Shown here piece after piece: positions 33,030 through 45,261 of a DNA stretch of 64,000 bases. The translations under genes were made by a program, and so were the position numbers. How positions within the stretch are numbered: the first letter of the stretch is position 1; each line of letters opens with the position of its first letter. This DNA comes from Melastoma dodecandrum (lineage: Eukaryota > Streptophyta > Magnoliopsida > Myrtales > Melastomataceae). Under the pieces are notes generated by a model. The model ran no database searches. It was not told the DNA's origin and worked only from the letters and a program-made list of their open reading frames with translations. Location of the stretch: positions 124,001 to 188,000 of the forward strand of contig JARUPY010000189.1 in the NCBI GenBank assembly GCA_029817715.1, read 5' to 3'.

Positions 33030-33700
33030 AGACCTTTAGCAAACTTTCTGTAGAAATCAATTATAGCCATTGGTGACAGTTGTGATGCCATAATTGCTGT
33101 CGAACTTGTACATTTCAATCCGACTGTATACCGTTGAAAATTAGATGAAAGATAACCCCTTCTCTGCTGGGAGATTAATCATGAGAAAGGAAATAGGAGA
33201 AGAAGAGCCTCATGCAATGCTAATGGAGGGATCTCATCGAGAGCTAATGGGTAAACCACTTCAAAAAATGTGGCAGAAGCGACCGCTCCTTTTGATTCTT
33301 GAAAATTAAGGATGGGGCACCGTCATATGTTTTCAGCATTCTACCATTTACAGCAAAGAAACCTCAATAATGTGACCTACTATGATTAACCAAAAGAACA
33401 TATCCTGATCCGGGTCAGGTGACCTCCCTTATAAATGTAATTCTTCTCCTTCGAGTAAATGTGTGCCTAATGCTTGGAGTACGAACCTGCCTGGCCACCT
33501 CCATTCCCCTTCCCTTTCCATCATTCTTGGTCCAGTTCAATGAAGCCAGCACCCAACTATGGGTTTAGAGGAACAATATGCTCGCAGGATCATTGATAAT
33601 AGCAAAACCTTCAATCTTCCTTGCCTGCCAGTTCGGACAAGAATCTTGAGAGTCAAACAAGCACAAAATCGATGAAGTTTCAAGCCTTAAACTTGAGATC
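33030..33700. other. Intergenic region between convergent genes
   Basis: This holds the 3' UTRs of the membrane-protein gene and MPP10. No coding match to a longer MPP10 C-terminus was found here on the minus strand. Confidence 0.5.
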
Positions 33701-36700
33701 TCATAAGCAACCTTCATCAGGGTTTGGCATTGTTCTGAGTTTGCTCTTCTTAGTCATCCTCTTTGCTTCCTCGGCTGCAAAAAGGATGCGAGAATGGAGT
33801 TCAGGATAACGGTATTGCATGACAGATTATAGGGTAAGGATAAAAGCAATCCATTCCATCAAATCAATGGATTGCACAATCTTCAGAAGATGCTTTACGG
33901 AACATACCTTTATGTATCCTCTTCTTCTTGGCCCTCCTCCTTTTCCTGTCTGCCTGTGTCAGCTCAGACTCATCCTTGACGTTGCCCTTACCGGAAAATA
34001 CCTCCTCAGGTGCTAGCATAGCCGCATCAGACACTGCTAATGGAGCGATCTGACCATAGCAAACATTGCACAAATAAATAAGGTCAATGTGTCATATGCC
34101 TCGATGCAACAACTATTATCTACTTTGTTGTCACCTCTTCCATCGCAAGAGCAGGGACATTTGCCTGAATTGACATATCTTCAATTACCTGCCAAATCAC
34201 CATCAGAAAACCTCAAATCAATAGAATGATCTAGAAAAACTATGTCACAAGTATTAGCACTGGAAGCTCGAGCAACTACCGGTTTTGGAGCAAAATGGAA
34301 ATGTGACAGAGCATCCAGCTTCAGACAAAGTTTCTTAAATAGCAAAGTAGCCTGATACAAAGGAAGAACTGTTTAGCACTATGACATCAGATAACAACTT
34401 GAGAAATGCGCCAACAGAACTTCAAAGAGGTAAATTCTATCATCACAACCTAAAAACGTTAATAGATATTACCTCTTTTTTCTGCTCATCAGAGAAAGAT
34501 GATGGAGCGGAGATCAGGCTTGCCTTTTGTGCATACTCATCCTACAAAAGAAAGGTAGCCAAAACAATCAGTAGGCATTTCAAAGGGAAGAAGTATTCTT
34601 TTGGTGATTTAGGCGTAAATGATCACTACGAAGGAGGCTCTAACCTCGTAAATTTCAGCAAGACCCTTCTTGCTCTTGTTTTCATCCTACAAGCGATGCA
34701 GATAGTGAAAATCAAGGAATTGAAATACTTTAAAAACATTAGTAAGCTCCTCCACAAGTTGGGAAAAATATTGTTAGTCTATCCTGACCAGCTCTTTTAT
34801 TTCTCGTGGTCCTTTACCAGGTAAACTTGGAGGTTTCTCAACATCATCAAAATGTGCCTGCAAATAAAAGTGATTCCCCTCAATAAAAGATCACTTCGCA
34901 TCTTAGCGTAGATAGCCCATAAAGCAAAAGCCAGGGTGGTAGAAAAGGATTGATTTTCTATGACAATTTCCGGAGAAAATATTTTCCATAACTGGCATGA
35001 TAAACAACCTATAACCAGAGATAAAAAGTCCAACATCTAAATCATACGGCTAGTTGAAGCATAAAATTACTACCCCGCCAGGCTTTAGGAAAGACTCCAT
35101 GACCTGGTCAACAGCAGTTAGGATCTTATTCTTCTCACCTCCATTATTCTTTTGCGAATCAGATCCTCAAGAGAGGCTGTCACCTCCTCAGTGATAACAG
35201 GTGCTGGTCTAGCATTGTGCTCAAAATCTAGATCCACTTCCAAGGCACTATTCTTAGGCCTTTTGGCTGCAGTGACCTGATTATAAGAATAAGTGTCAGC
35301 CCAATGAATGTCATTTTTAAGTAGGATTAGTTTAACTTTACCTTTATTTACTAGTAGAGTTTAATAGAATTAAATTGCTACCTCTCCTTGCATTGTCCAT
35401 TTCTTTGGTTCCAAATTTGCCTTCTCCATCTGCTCTATTTTAGATTTCATACTCAACAGCTCCTTTTCATGTGTTGAAAGGTTATGGTTTCCCTGCTGGC
35501 GCATATGATGAAGCTCAGCATGTCAAGATTTTTTCTTTTAATACAAAATACGCCCACAATAACATAACAATGCTTACAAAGATAAGCATGGAAAGAAATA
35601 TAAAAGCTGCCAGGTGAAAAAGGAATAAGTAGACAAATTCACCTCATTCTCATTTTCTGTATCATCTCCATCCTCTTCTTCAGTGGCATCTTCTTCTGAA
35701 CCGTCCTTGACTTTGGGCTTTCTTCGAGCTTTCTTCCTTTTGCCTCCAAAAAAATCTTCATACCTTCAAATCACCAATTCAATAGACGTATGAAATATGA
35801 ATAAAATTTTGCATATGCCCATCAAAGAATTGACAGACTTTTGGGTAAGAACAAAGAACACAACATTTTATTAGTATTACAGAGATTGGAATGAAGGCAG
35901 AGCACAGGTAAAGGGACATATATCGGTCTCACAAGAAAATTATTGTTCAGAAATGATATAACTTAACTTTTAAGCTAGCATGCTAATTTAAAAGTTAACA
36001 AGAAGGGTACTCGTACGACATTCATGCAATTCATCGAAAAACCTCGGAAAGAATCCAGCATATACTCAGATAAGGGGACAACATATTGAAACAGTTGGAT
36101 GCAACATTTTCTTAAGAAGCTCATACCTCGCATTCTCGATCTCCTCCTCATCATCATCAACCCCAAAACCTCCAGGCTACAAATAGGAAAAGATCATGAA
36201 CCCATAAGAATCCCCAACAGTCGAGTCACTCGTCCTCAAATAATCATTATAGAAAATAGACAATTAGTGGTAGAAAGATTAAAAAAAGGGCCACTCAATT
36301 ATGACCACCAGCTCAGTTTTATCCTGTTTCATATACAAGATCATCTCCCGCAAAATAACACCAATCAACACACAGACACACAGACAATAACTGTTCCTAC
36401 CTCATCATCATCATCCCCATCGTCTTCTTCCCCTTCCTCAGATGACTCATCCTCGTCAATCCCCCTTCTCTCCTTATTTCCCGCCTTCTTCTTTCCAGAG
36501 CCTTCTAATCCATATTTCCTGGCCTCATCCTTCTGAAGGTACTCCTCCAATTCATTAATCTTCAAGAACCCATCTTCTATCCCACCTTTGTCCCCTTCTT
36601 CACCACTCTCACTCTCACTCTCATCCCCATCCTCATCTCTGTCCTCCTTTTCCTCCTCTTCAGCACCATCCTCCTCCTCATCATCATCGTCTAAGTCTTC

Positions 36701-37105
36701 ACTGGCACCCGCTTCGTCCTCGTCAAACCCATCGAGGTCTTCCTCTTCCTTTCTTCCCTGATCATCTTCTGCCTCTCGCAGAATATCCTTCATTTGGGGC
36801 TCCTCGGCAAAAAAACGAGAGATTTCTCCACTCTTCTCGAATCTCTTGACCTCCCTCTTCAGGAAGGAAAGAAGGGGATGGGACTGCAGCTCGATCTGCT
36901 GCCAGATCTGTTCGGCATCGAAGCCGTCGATAAGGAGGCGATCGAGTGGGGACTGGGGGGTGTAGGGCTTTAGGGAAGAGAAGAGGCCGAGAGAGGCGGT
37001 CCTCGCCTGCTGGGACAAAGATGGATTCGGAGCAAGCCATAGGGGTGGGTCGGTGGACTTTAGCCGCCGTAGGATGTCGAGGCAGGCAGGGTCGTCGGTG
37101 GACAT
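33701..37105 (-). CDS. MPP10: U3 small nucleolar ribonucleoprotein MPP10
   Basis: Twelve exons on the minus strand agree in phase and give about 548 aa: 37105-36401, 36176-36127, 35763-35643, 35492-35382, 35276-35139, 34857-34789, 34686-34645, 34541-34473, 34351-34280, 34188-34135, 34049-33908, 33774-33701. MPP10 forms a nucleolar complex with IMP3 and IMP4 in the U3 snoRNP and is needed for 18S rRNA processing. Seen here are RLLIDGFDAEQIWQQIELQS, a long Asp/Glu-rich central region (residues 110-235), FLKINELEEYLQKDEARKYG and YEDFFGGKRKKARRKPK. The conserved C-terminal half follows: ASLEDLIRKRIMEAHFDDV, DENKSKKGLAEIYE, SAPSSFSDEQKKE, LCLKLDALSHFHFAPKP, NVPALAMEEIAPLAVSDA and LAPEEVFSGKG. The start MSTDDPACLD is the only well-placed ATG. 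The protein stops 24 codons into the last exon (ending NPDEGCL), shorter than I expect for the family. A donor-like GTTGCT sits at that point, so a further exon may exist. Confidence 0.9.
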
Positions 37106-39217
37106 TCCGGCGGGGTGCAATTAGGGTTTTATCTTTTATTAATTTTTTTTTGGTGAGGGTTTTGTATTAACCTTTTATCCAATGGAGGATTTCTAAACCC
37201 CACCCCCACGCCCTGAATCCCCGGGATTGAGAAATTTTCAAATCAAATTGAATCGTAAAGTTAAAAAATAAATTTATCATTATTTAAAATTTGAATTTCA
37301 ATTAATTTATGTTAATTAATCATGATATTAATATTGAACGTATGGATGCCGATCAGAATTGAGAATCTTATCCTTGTGTTATTATTCTTCATTTTTCCAA
37401 CAATATTTAAGTTTATTCAACATAATCTTACATTATTACATTATATTTTGAAAAAATACAACATAAACATAGTTTAATCAACTAGAATATTAATACAACG
37501 AAAATGAATAATAAGGTTCACAATCAATTCAGGAACACACAATTCATTTCATAATTCACAATCATTTTACTAGTGAATCGTATCAAGTCGAAAGTTGTGA
37601 ATCAGGAATCATACATAACATTCTTATAATATTGATTCAATTAACTAAATTGATCAAGGCAATCATTTCTCATGTATTCAACTGATAAAAGAAAAGAGGG
37701 AACAACATCCATCACATATCTGCAAATGTGCCTCTCCATAAATAGGAGAACCAAGCTTCATTCCCAGCTTCCTAAAATAGGGATATAATCAATTTACATT
37801 TACACCGCTCACATAACCCACTTCTCTTAAAGAAAGAAGCCTAACTTTTGCATATCTTATGGGACCCGACATTCGTTTTTGTCGCGGATTCAGAAGTTAT
37901 TGGACTCGTCTCCCAGCATGGAAAAGGAAAAGGGCGTTATCGCCGTTGAAGGTTGGCGATTTCACCCTATCTGCGTGCTTCATTTCGAAATCCCGTTCCT
38001 AAAAGTATTTCAAAATCAAATCATCACAAGTATATATTAGTACATCATGCAACTCTCATCCATAATCAGAGACATGATAAAATCCCTTGCCATTCGGGTG
38101 CATAGTGGGCAAGCCGATGAATACTCCAAGTTTGGGTCGGCAAGTATGGCTGGATTGCTCACCAATCACACCCATTACCCTGTCAAAGAGGAACAATTTA
38201 CCTTTACTAAGATAAAAAAAGATTCAATATTTTCACCAACATAAAAGAAGGTTCTATTGGAAAAATAAAATGAGACTGAACAAGAAAGACCAACATAGGA
38301 TAGTGGTGAAGGGATTTTAACCAAAAAAAAAAAAAATCAGTTTTGCCATTGGCATCAATAATAATCCAGTGTCTTCTAAGAAGCTGGATGGGACAGTCCT
38401 AATTGTAGGTGATTCTAGTTTTATATGCAAAGAAGTATCGGCCCTTGAAGGCGGACTCTTACCTTTAATATAAACACTTCTAATCTGAACCTTGATTTCC
38501 CGTCACAATGAATAATTATTTCAACGAGTTTCTTCTCCACCAAACAACAACAGCATAAACAGTGCCGACATTTTAAAACCCATAACCAGAAAAACTGTCG
38601 AATTCTCACAAAATAAATAGATTGCTCAATATTACCACAAAAAGGTGATTGCGAAGAGTTTCAAGGAAGTTGAATTAATATGAAAGATGATGATTCCAAG
38701 AGGGAGGGACAAGAGAGTATTTCTTTTTGGGAAAACAATGGGCTCACTAATTAGGAAATGCGTAAAGAGAATTTACGTAAAATGTTCCCGAAATTGTGGA
38801 TGTGGTTAGGAAAGTAGAATATCGTAATTTTCGAAAAAGATAAAGTGAAGTTTTGAGTCGAGAAAGTACATGTACAAAACCATAAGCAAAGCAACATGAT
38901 TAATTCAATGAAGTGAGATGGCAGCTCAATGTATTGCTTATGCTGAATTTTGGCTTTTGCGAGGGTCGTCGTCTTCACGACCACCTCTTTTCGTTGCTGG
39001 TGTATTTTCTTCTTCTCCGTCAAGTAGTTATTTAGCTCGGCATCCATGGAACTCGACATTGTTGACATAGACTCCCTTTCCATTCGCAGGGCCTCGATCT
39101 CTTAGTTAACCTATTAATGCCGAAGATGGTCTTCGTACTCGAGATGCTCGAGTAAAGATCATTAATGAAGTACATGTATATGAGTCTAAGTAGATGTGAT
39201 GTCACGTCACCCATATG
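37106..39217. other. Intergenic region, mostly AT-rich
   Basis: 37200-37860 and 38010-38940 are AT-rich without recognised genes. Two short stretches (near 37900-38000 and 38930-39110, minus strand) have more balanced composition and could be gene remnants; only the second is listed separately. 37106-37200 is the MPP10 promoter side. Confidence 0.45.
38930..39180 (-). pseudogene. Possible coiled-coil gene fragment
   Basis: On the minus strand EIEALRMERESMSTMSSSMD, AELNNYLTEKKKIHQQRKEV and LAKAKIQHKQ run in one frame with the heptad character and charge of a coiled coil. LEYEDHLRH lies upstream with two stops between. No family was recognised and no complete gene structure could be built around it. 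It is either a decayed gene piece or one exon of an unresolved gene. Confidence 0.3.
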
Positions 39218-39246
39218 TAGTGACGGAGCCGGGGGCAGAAGGGGAC

Positions 39247-42243
39247 TAGAGGTGGCAAACGGGCGGGCTGGCTCGGCAGCTCGCCCGCTCGGCTCGTACT
39301 GTAGCGATCCGAGCTTCGGCTCGGCCCGCTACAGTAACGGGCTGGCTCGGCTCGGGCAATCGTCGACGAGCCGAGCCGAGCCAGCTAGATGGGCTCGCGA
39401 GCCCCGGGTTGGTGAGCCAGGTGTACCGGGCTAGCGAGCCGGCTAGCGAGCCGGCTCGCGAGCCGGATTAAAAAATTATTATTTTTTTTTAATTTTTTTT
39501 TCCAACGGTCATTTGACCGTTGGATTTTTTTTTGTTATTTTTCAACGGTAATGTTACCGTTTGTAACATTTTTTTTTCTTTTTAATTTAAATACCACCAA
39601 ACTCATAAAATTGTTTACAAACAAACTCTTCCTCTCTTATTCTCTTCTTCTCTTGCTCTCTATCAATTAATCGTGATCTAGTGCTCTCCTCTCGATATCG
39701 GCAAGCGGCAACAAGCTATTGTTCATTAATTGGAGTTTCGGTGACGGTATCATTTATTTATTTGGAATTTATTTATAAGATTTTGTTATTGTTTGTTATG
39801 GATCCACATAATTATAATATTAATGATGATGTTGACGAACTTAGGGAAATAAATGCTTCATTTTCAATAGGACAATCTTGTACACAAGCATCCGCATCCA
39901 CCTCATCGCCTCAAAGAAAAAGAAATAAAACGTCAGAAGTATGGAAACATTTTAAAACGATAGAAATTAAAATTGGTGGAAAGATAGAATCTAGGGCTCA
40001 ATGCAATTATTGTATTAAAAATTATTCTTATACTTCAGGTAGTTCAACGAGCACACTTGGTAGGCATTATGAAAAATGTCACTTAAACGAACAAAGTAAA
40101 GATCCTAGACAAAAAGTATTAGATGCTAGTGGTAGTGGCATATTTTCTTATTCACAAGATAAAATGAGAGAAGGAATAACTAAACTTGTAGCACAATGCG
40201 AGTTGCCTTTAGCCTTTATGGATAGTGTTGAATTTGAAAATTTTATGAAAGAATATGTCACTCCTAATTTTAAGCGTGTTTCTAGAAGTACAATTAGAAA
40301 CGATATTATTAAAATGTTTAATAATATGAAGAATGAATTAATTTCATTTTTTGCAAGTGCTCCTGCAATGTGTATTTGTATCACCTCTGATTTGTGGAGT
40401 GCACGCAATTCTATAGGTTATGTCGTAGTAACTTCTCATTTTATTAATGACTCTTGGCAATTAAATAAAAGAATTTTAGGATTTCGTAATTGTGAATATC
40501 CTCACACTGGTATTACTATTTATAAATATATTGTAACGATTTTACAAGAATATAATATTCAAGATAGAATATTTAGCATAACACTTGATAATGCTAGTGC
40601 TAACGATGTTGTTGTTTCACATTTTAAAAACTATTTTCAATTAAATACTACATACGATTCTCTTTTTCATATGCGATGTGTTTGTCATATTTTAAATTTA
40701 GTTGTTAAAGATGGTATGACATTTGTTGCACCTCACATTGAATCAATTAGGACAGCAATTTCTTATATAATTGGGTCTAATTCCAGGCAACAAGAATATA
40801 GAGATTATTGTAAAGCTGCTCAACTAAAACCACGAAAATTAAAAACCGATGTAGAAAACAGATGGAATTTGACTTATTTAATGTTAGAAAATGCCTGACC
40901 ATATTGGCAGATTATTTGTGCTTATATTAATGAGCAAACATCAAATATTAACCTTGATAAATCTATTTGCGATGTAGCTAATATATTTCTTGACTTTTTA
41001 AAACCGTTTTATGATGCTACAAATGAATGCTCGGGAGTTTATTATCCCACTTCTCATCTTGTTCTCCCAATTTTTATAAACTTAACTAGTAATTTTGCAA
41101 GATATCGACAAATAGAAGAATTTAGAGAAATACTTAATAAAATGGAAACAAAATTTAAAAAATATTGGCTTGATATTCCTTCTATTTTTTGTTATGCATG
41201 CATTATGGATCCTAGATATAAATTAAGAGGAGTATGTCTTATGGTTAATAAAATTTCTCACAATTTACAAACTACTCCTAAAGTTTCTGATGATCAAATA
41301 ACTAATGGTATTGCCAGTTTATTTTCTTCTTATGAATCTAAATATTCTGATGTTTCTCGTTTACATGTTGGTGTTTCATCACATGCTAGTTCAAGCAGTG
41401 GAGGTGGAAATATTGTGCATTCACAATTTGGTATTGAAGATATTTGGAGTCAACTAGAAACAGATGTTCACTCTAGTTCTATGAGAAATGAACTAGACAT
41501 TTATTTTGACACTCGATATCACTTTTCACGCGAACAAAACTTTGATATTTTAGATTGGTGGAAAACATTTTCCACCACGTATCCTATTCTTTCTATAATG
41601 GCACGTGATCTACTAACACCTCCGGTCTCTACCGTAGCATCGGAGTCTGCTTTTAGTGCAGGTGGACGTGTGTACGATGAACGCCGAGGACGACTAGCAC
41701 CCGATCTCGTGGAAGCTCTCATTTGCATGAAAGATTGGAACAACGCCATTACGAGAAACCAACAACAAGAGGACGAAATACTTGAAGTATTTAAAAATTT
41801 GGATGTTGAAGATTAACATTGTAACTTTTCTGACATTTTGTACATGATTGACAATTACATGGGTGCCAACCTAGTTGGGATGTATGTAATTTGTAGTGAT
41901 GCAAATGTCAAATTATTAGTTGTATACTTAAATTTTTTTTCGGCTAAAAATTTGTATGTAATATACAATTTATAAAATTAATTTCATAATTATTATTTTT
42001 ATAAAAAATAATTTTATTTGTGTCGGTTGAGCTCGTTAGGCTCGGCTCGTTAGGCTCGGCTCGACTCGGCTCGTTCGGCTCGTGGCTCGCGAGCCTTCTC
42101 GGGTTAAAAAAAATTTCGGATTGGCTCGTTAGGCTCGACTCCTTAGACTCGTTAGGCTCGTTGAGCTCGGCTCGCTAAGCTCGACAGGCTCGATGAGCCA
42201 GGCCTTGATAGGCTCGGCTCGGCTCGCTCGTTTGCCACCTCTA
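39247..42243 (+). mobile_element. Nearly complete hAT DNA transposon
   Basis: A 2997 bp element has inverted ends TAGAGGTGGCAAACG and CGTTTGCCACCTCTA. It is flanked by 8 bp duplications AAGGGGAC (39239-39246) and AAGGGGAT (42244-42251), matching at 7 of 8. Both subterminal regions (39260-39470 and 42028-42235) are dense with GGCTCG/CGAGCC repeats in both orientations, the usual kind of transposase-binding array of hAT elements. Between them lies a single transposase gene on the plus strand. The near-perfect duplication and almost open gene point to a fairly young insertion. Confidence 0.93.
39798..41816 (+). pseudogene. hAT transposase with a single in-frame stop
   Basis: One continuous frame of 672 codons is interrupted only by a TGA at 40896-40898 (after YLMLENA). 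From the N-terminus there is an acidic leader, then a BED zinc finger (SEVWKHFKTIEI, CNYCIKNYSY, LGRHYEKCH) near residues 50-105. The RNase H-like core follows (ITSDLWSARNSIGYVVVTSH, FSITLDNASANDVVVSHFK, RCVCHILNLVVKDG, KTDVENRWNLTYLM). After the stop come IMDPRYKLRG and the C-terminal dimerisation domain (LDWWKTFSTTYPILSIMARD, STVASESAFSAGGRV, LVEALICMKDW). It is of the RICESLEEPER/DAYSLEEPER type. The ATG at 39798 starts 117 bases inside a longer open frame and was preferred because it precedes the acidic leader. As read, only a truncated protein without the dimerisation domain could be made. Confidence 0.9.
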
Positions 42244-42409
42244 AAGGGGATCATGCCCCCCTGGCTTTTAAAAGAATAAATTAGGTTAGTTTTTATTTTA
42301 ATTTAACTTAAAAAATTAAAATAATATATTTTGACCCCCTTAAATTTTGTTTAGTTCAGTTTGGCTTCCTTACCTAATTTTTCTAGCTCCGGCATTGCCC
42401 ATATGAACA

Positions 42410-43924
42410 TTGGTTGACAATACACAAAATTTGAAGGACAGATTTTCGAATGGCTCGTTTAAGAGGGCCCACGACCATAAGCTAAAAAGCTTAAATCCCC
42501 CCGAACATTTTGAGACATCTTCGAGTTCAATGAAAACCCATCAAGTTTTTCAATGACTTGGGTAGGCTAAAGTAGCAAGTACGTGAGATTAAGTATTCAT
42601 TAAAGGATTTTTGAGAAGTATAAGCTCTAGAGACTAATAACAACCATGAAGGGATGGAACTCAATCCGAAAAGCTAGCAGTGGTAAGATATTTGATTGAG
42701 ATGAAATAGATGGAACTCGAGATGAAATGTTGTTATTCTACATAAAGGAGTAGCTAACTCGAGAAAGAAAGAAAGCTCGCAAGTAGTTAAAGATGTTACC
42801 TAGATACCATCTTAATAGAATCCTATAAAAAAAAGGGGAAAATCATTTCAAACCTAGAAACAAAATTCAGCCTGGGACACGATCTTAATCTCATTTCACA
42901 ATGGTTTTGCGTTATCCGTTTCATGTATGAACAATTTGTTTTCATCTATTTGCACTAATTGTTCTTTCCTCTTCTTTTACAAAGGAAATGAAAAAAAATC
43001 CACGGCAGCTACAATAACACACACATACCGTTGCACAACAGGGGACAAATTAAAATAATATATAAATTTAAAGGATAAAATTAAAAAATTATAATTTTTA
43101 AAAAACTGGGAGGCCATGACCACCCACCCCGGTTCCCTTAGCTCTGCTACGAAGAAACAATCCCCCGCACAGCCACAACAATTTTAGTAATTAATATTAT
43201 TATTACTATATATCATTGGTTTTGAAAGACAATGGCCAAATACAAATGTAATTTGAGAAATTTGATTGTACATATGGCTCTATTTAAAACCGGGGACTGT
43301 TCATTTAGTAGAAAAAAGTTATTTGAACAACCGCAAAAGTAAGTCATTAGTCTAAACCGTAATTTTGAAAAACTTATAATACCATTTAACCTAATTCATT
43401 GAGTGTTGTTATGTAGAACGTGTTCTTTCTTTTAAATTGGAAGTCACGATTATTGTATTAGAGAGTCTGTATACATATTATTTCCCAAGATCAATCATAA
43501 TAAGAGATACAGTGTTGCTGTGTGTGGTATAAAGTAAATGTTTGCCTCGTCTAAAAATGGAAAATATATGACCATGGGATGGGAGGTGACACGATATTAT
43601 TACACACGGAATTCCTTCCGTCCACTCAAACACAACCAAAAAAAAAAAAAAACGAGAAAAAATATATAATAATTTCAAAAATTCATCAAATAACTTATAT
43701 TAAAAATACAGAACTAATTTAACTTCTTTATAAGGAACTTATTTTTTAAATTAAGTTGGTATTAAGTGAGATCCGAAAAGTAATTTGGAACAAAGGGAAA
43801 GAAACCAAGAAACCCCAAGAAACCAAACCCCCCACCCCCACGATATCTTAAAATATTAGTATATCGTCCCGTCCTTGGAAGCTGCTCCACTTCCCTCACG
43901 TAAGGTTTCGTGTACTATCAAATT
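42410..43924. other. Intergenic region, AT-rich
   Basis: No coding signal was recognised. It contains a third, degraded copy of the short repeat (next entry) and several poly-A tracts. Confidence 0.5.
43028..43155 (-). repeat. Short dispersed repeat, copy C, fragment
   Basis: On the minus strand it reads CGTAGCAGAGCTAAGGG, then GGTCATGGCCTCCCAG and an AT-rich core, resembling the GACGGAGCC... start and core of copies A and B. It appears truncated and diverged. Confidence 0.45.
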
Positions 43925-44540
43925 TTCTTCTGGTTTCATATCCGAGTACGAAATAGTTATATACTATGTGAAATTATTTTGTATTTAGTTTATAATTACT
44001 TTGTATAGTATAAAATTATTTTTTATACTCATTTGTACTCGTTTCGTATAATACGAAATTATTTCGTACCATTTTATACATATTTCGTATGTATGAAATA
44101 ATTCTGTACCACGATATAAAATAGTTTCGTACTATATAAAGGTACAAAATAGTACGAAATAATTTCGTAAACGAGTACAAACTGTGTACAAAATAATTTC
44201 ATACTCAAACACGAAACTATTTCGTTCCGTACAAAAAAGTCTCGTACATTTTTATACTTAAGGAGCGAGGACGATACGAAATAATTTTATACTCAAGTAT
44301 AAAACTATTTCATTTTGTACAAAAAAGCCTAATACATTTTTATACTGTACGAAATTATTTCGTACTCAATTCATACATATTTAATCATTTTGTATTAAGA
44401 AAGTACGAAATAGGTACAAAAGGATAAGACATAATTTCTTAACGTAAGAAAGTACCAAATGCATATAAAACAATTTCATAATTTTAAAGTACGAAACATG
44501 TATATTAAAAAATACGAATCTATTCCGTACTCCGGGCGAA
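43925..44540. repeat. Array of TACGAAAT/ATTTCGTA near-palindromes
   Basis: About 600 bp are filled with the half-site TACGAAAT and its complement ATTTCGTA, plus degenerate versions (TACAAAAT, TACTCGTT, TATGAAAT). Complete palindromes are at 44052-44068 and 44348-44364 (TACGAAATTATTTCGTA, the second extended to 19 bp) and 44153-44169 (TACGAAATAATTTCGTA). Unit spacing is irregular, unlike a satellite. No open frame. It ends about 720 bp before the start codon of the BOI-like gene, just upstream of the probable leader. Confidence 0.7.
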
Positions 44541-45261
44541 AATTTGGTAACGCGTTGCGGGAAAGTTTAGGGCGTCCTTCTTCCCAATCCCAACCCAATT
44601 TTCACTTTCCCCACTTTCCCATCGGCGTCCTTCCCAAAAGCCAAACCCCATCCCCCTCTTTTGCTTTCTGTTTTTGGTATTTTTTCTCTTCTTCTTAGCT
44701 TTTGGATTTTTAGGTTGATTGTTTGCTGATCGGCTTATGGGTTTTCCGTTTCCCCACCCTTTTTGTCAATTTTGCGGTCGATATTCGTTCTTTGGTCGTG
44801 GAATCGGCGCCGGAGCGGGGCGATGCTACCGTTTCCGTCTGCCATCCTGTATTGATTGGGTTCCGAGCTTTGTGGGTATATCTCTGTGCCCATTGGAAGG
44901 GATTAACTGAGTGTGGGTTTCGCTTTGCGTTTCGATCACGCCATTTCATTTTGGGGTGGGAGGTGTGCTGCAGGACGACCAAATCTGATCATGTGACCCT
45001 GTTTTGTCTTGCCGTCTGTGATGTCTTAGCAAGTAAACTGAAATAATTTCTTTTCCTCGGTGATATGTTGGGATTGCTTGTCTGGTTCTCTTCTTCCGAA
45101 CCTTGTGCGTTAATATTTGGGCTGCTAGAACTCCTATTATTGCTCGAATGCTGTTATATTTTCTCTGTTGTTGTTCCATAATATTCAATGGGGTTACTCC
45201 AACGGACTCTCGGTAGTTCCTGGTGTAACTTTTATCGGCACGCTTCTATTCATCAGGAGCC

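Larger units (their letters stand above)
39218..42400. repeat. Short dispersed repeat, copy B, interrupted by a hAT element
   Basis: The left part starts at about 39222 (TGACGGAGCCGGGGGCAG). The right part resumes at 42244 (AAGGGGATCATGCCCC) and continues through AATTAGGTTAGTTTTTATTT to CTAGCTCCGGCATTG near 42400. It is the same repeat as copy A at 10.3-12.5 kb, but interrupted at a different place by a different transposon. Confidence 0.65.

Noticed and set aside
35040..35138. Extra MPP10 exon between the IRKRIME and AHFDDV blocks
   Set aside because: Joining exons 5 and 6 directly restores the conserved sequence in phase; the stretch between behaves as an intron.
43925..44540. Palindrome array as an LTR or a simple satellite
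   Set aside because: No TG...CA ends, no flanking duplication found, and unit spacing is irregular.
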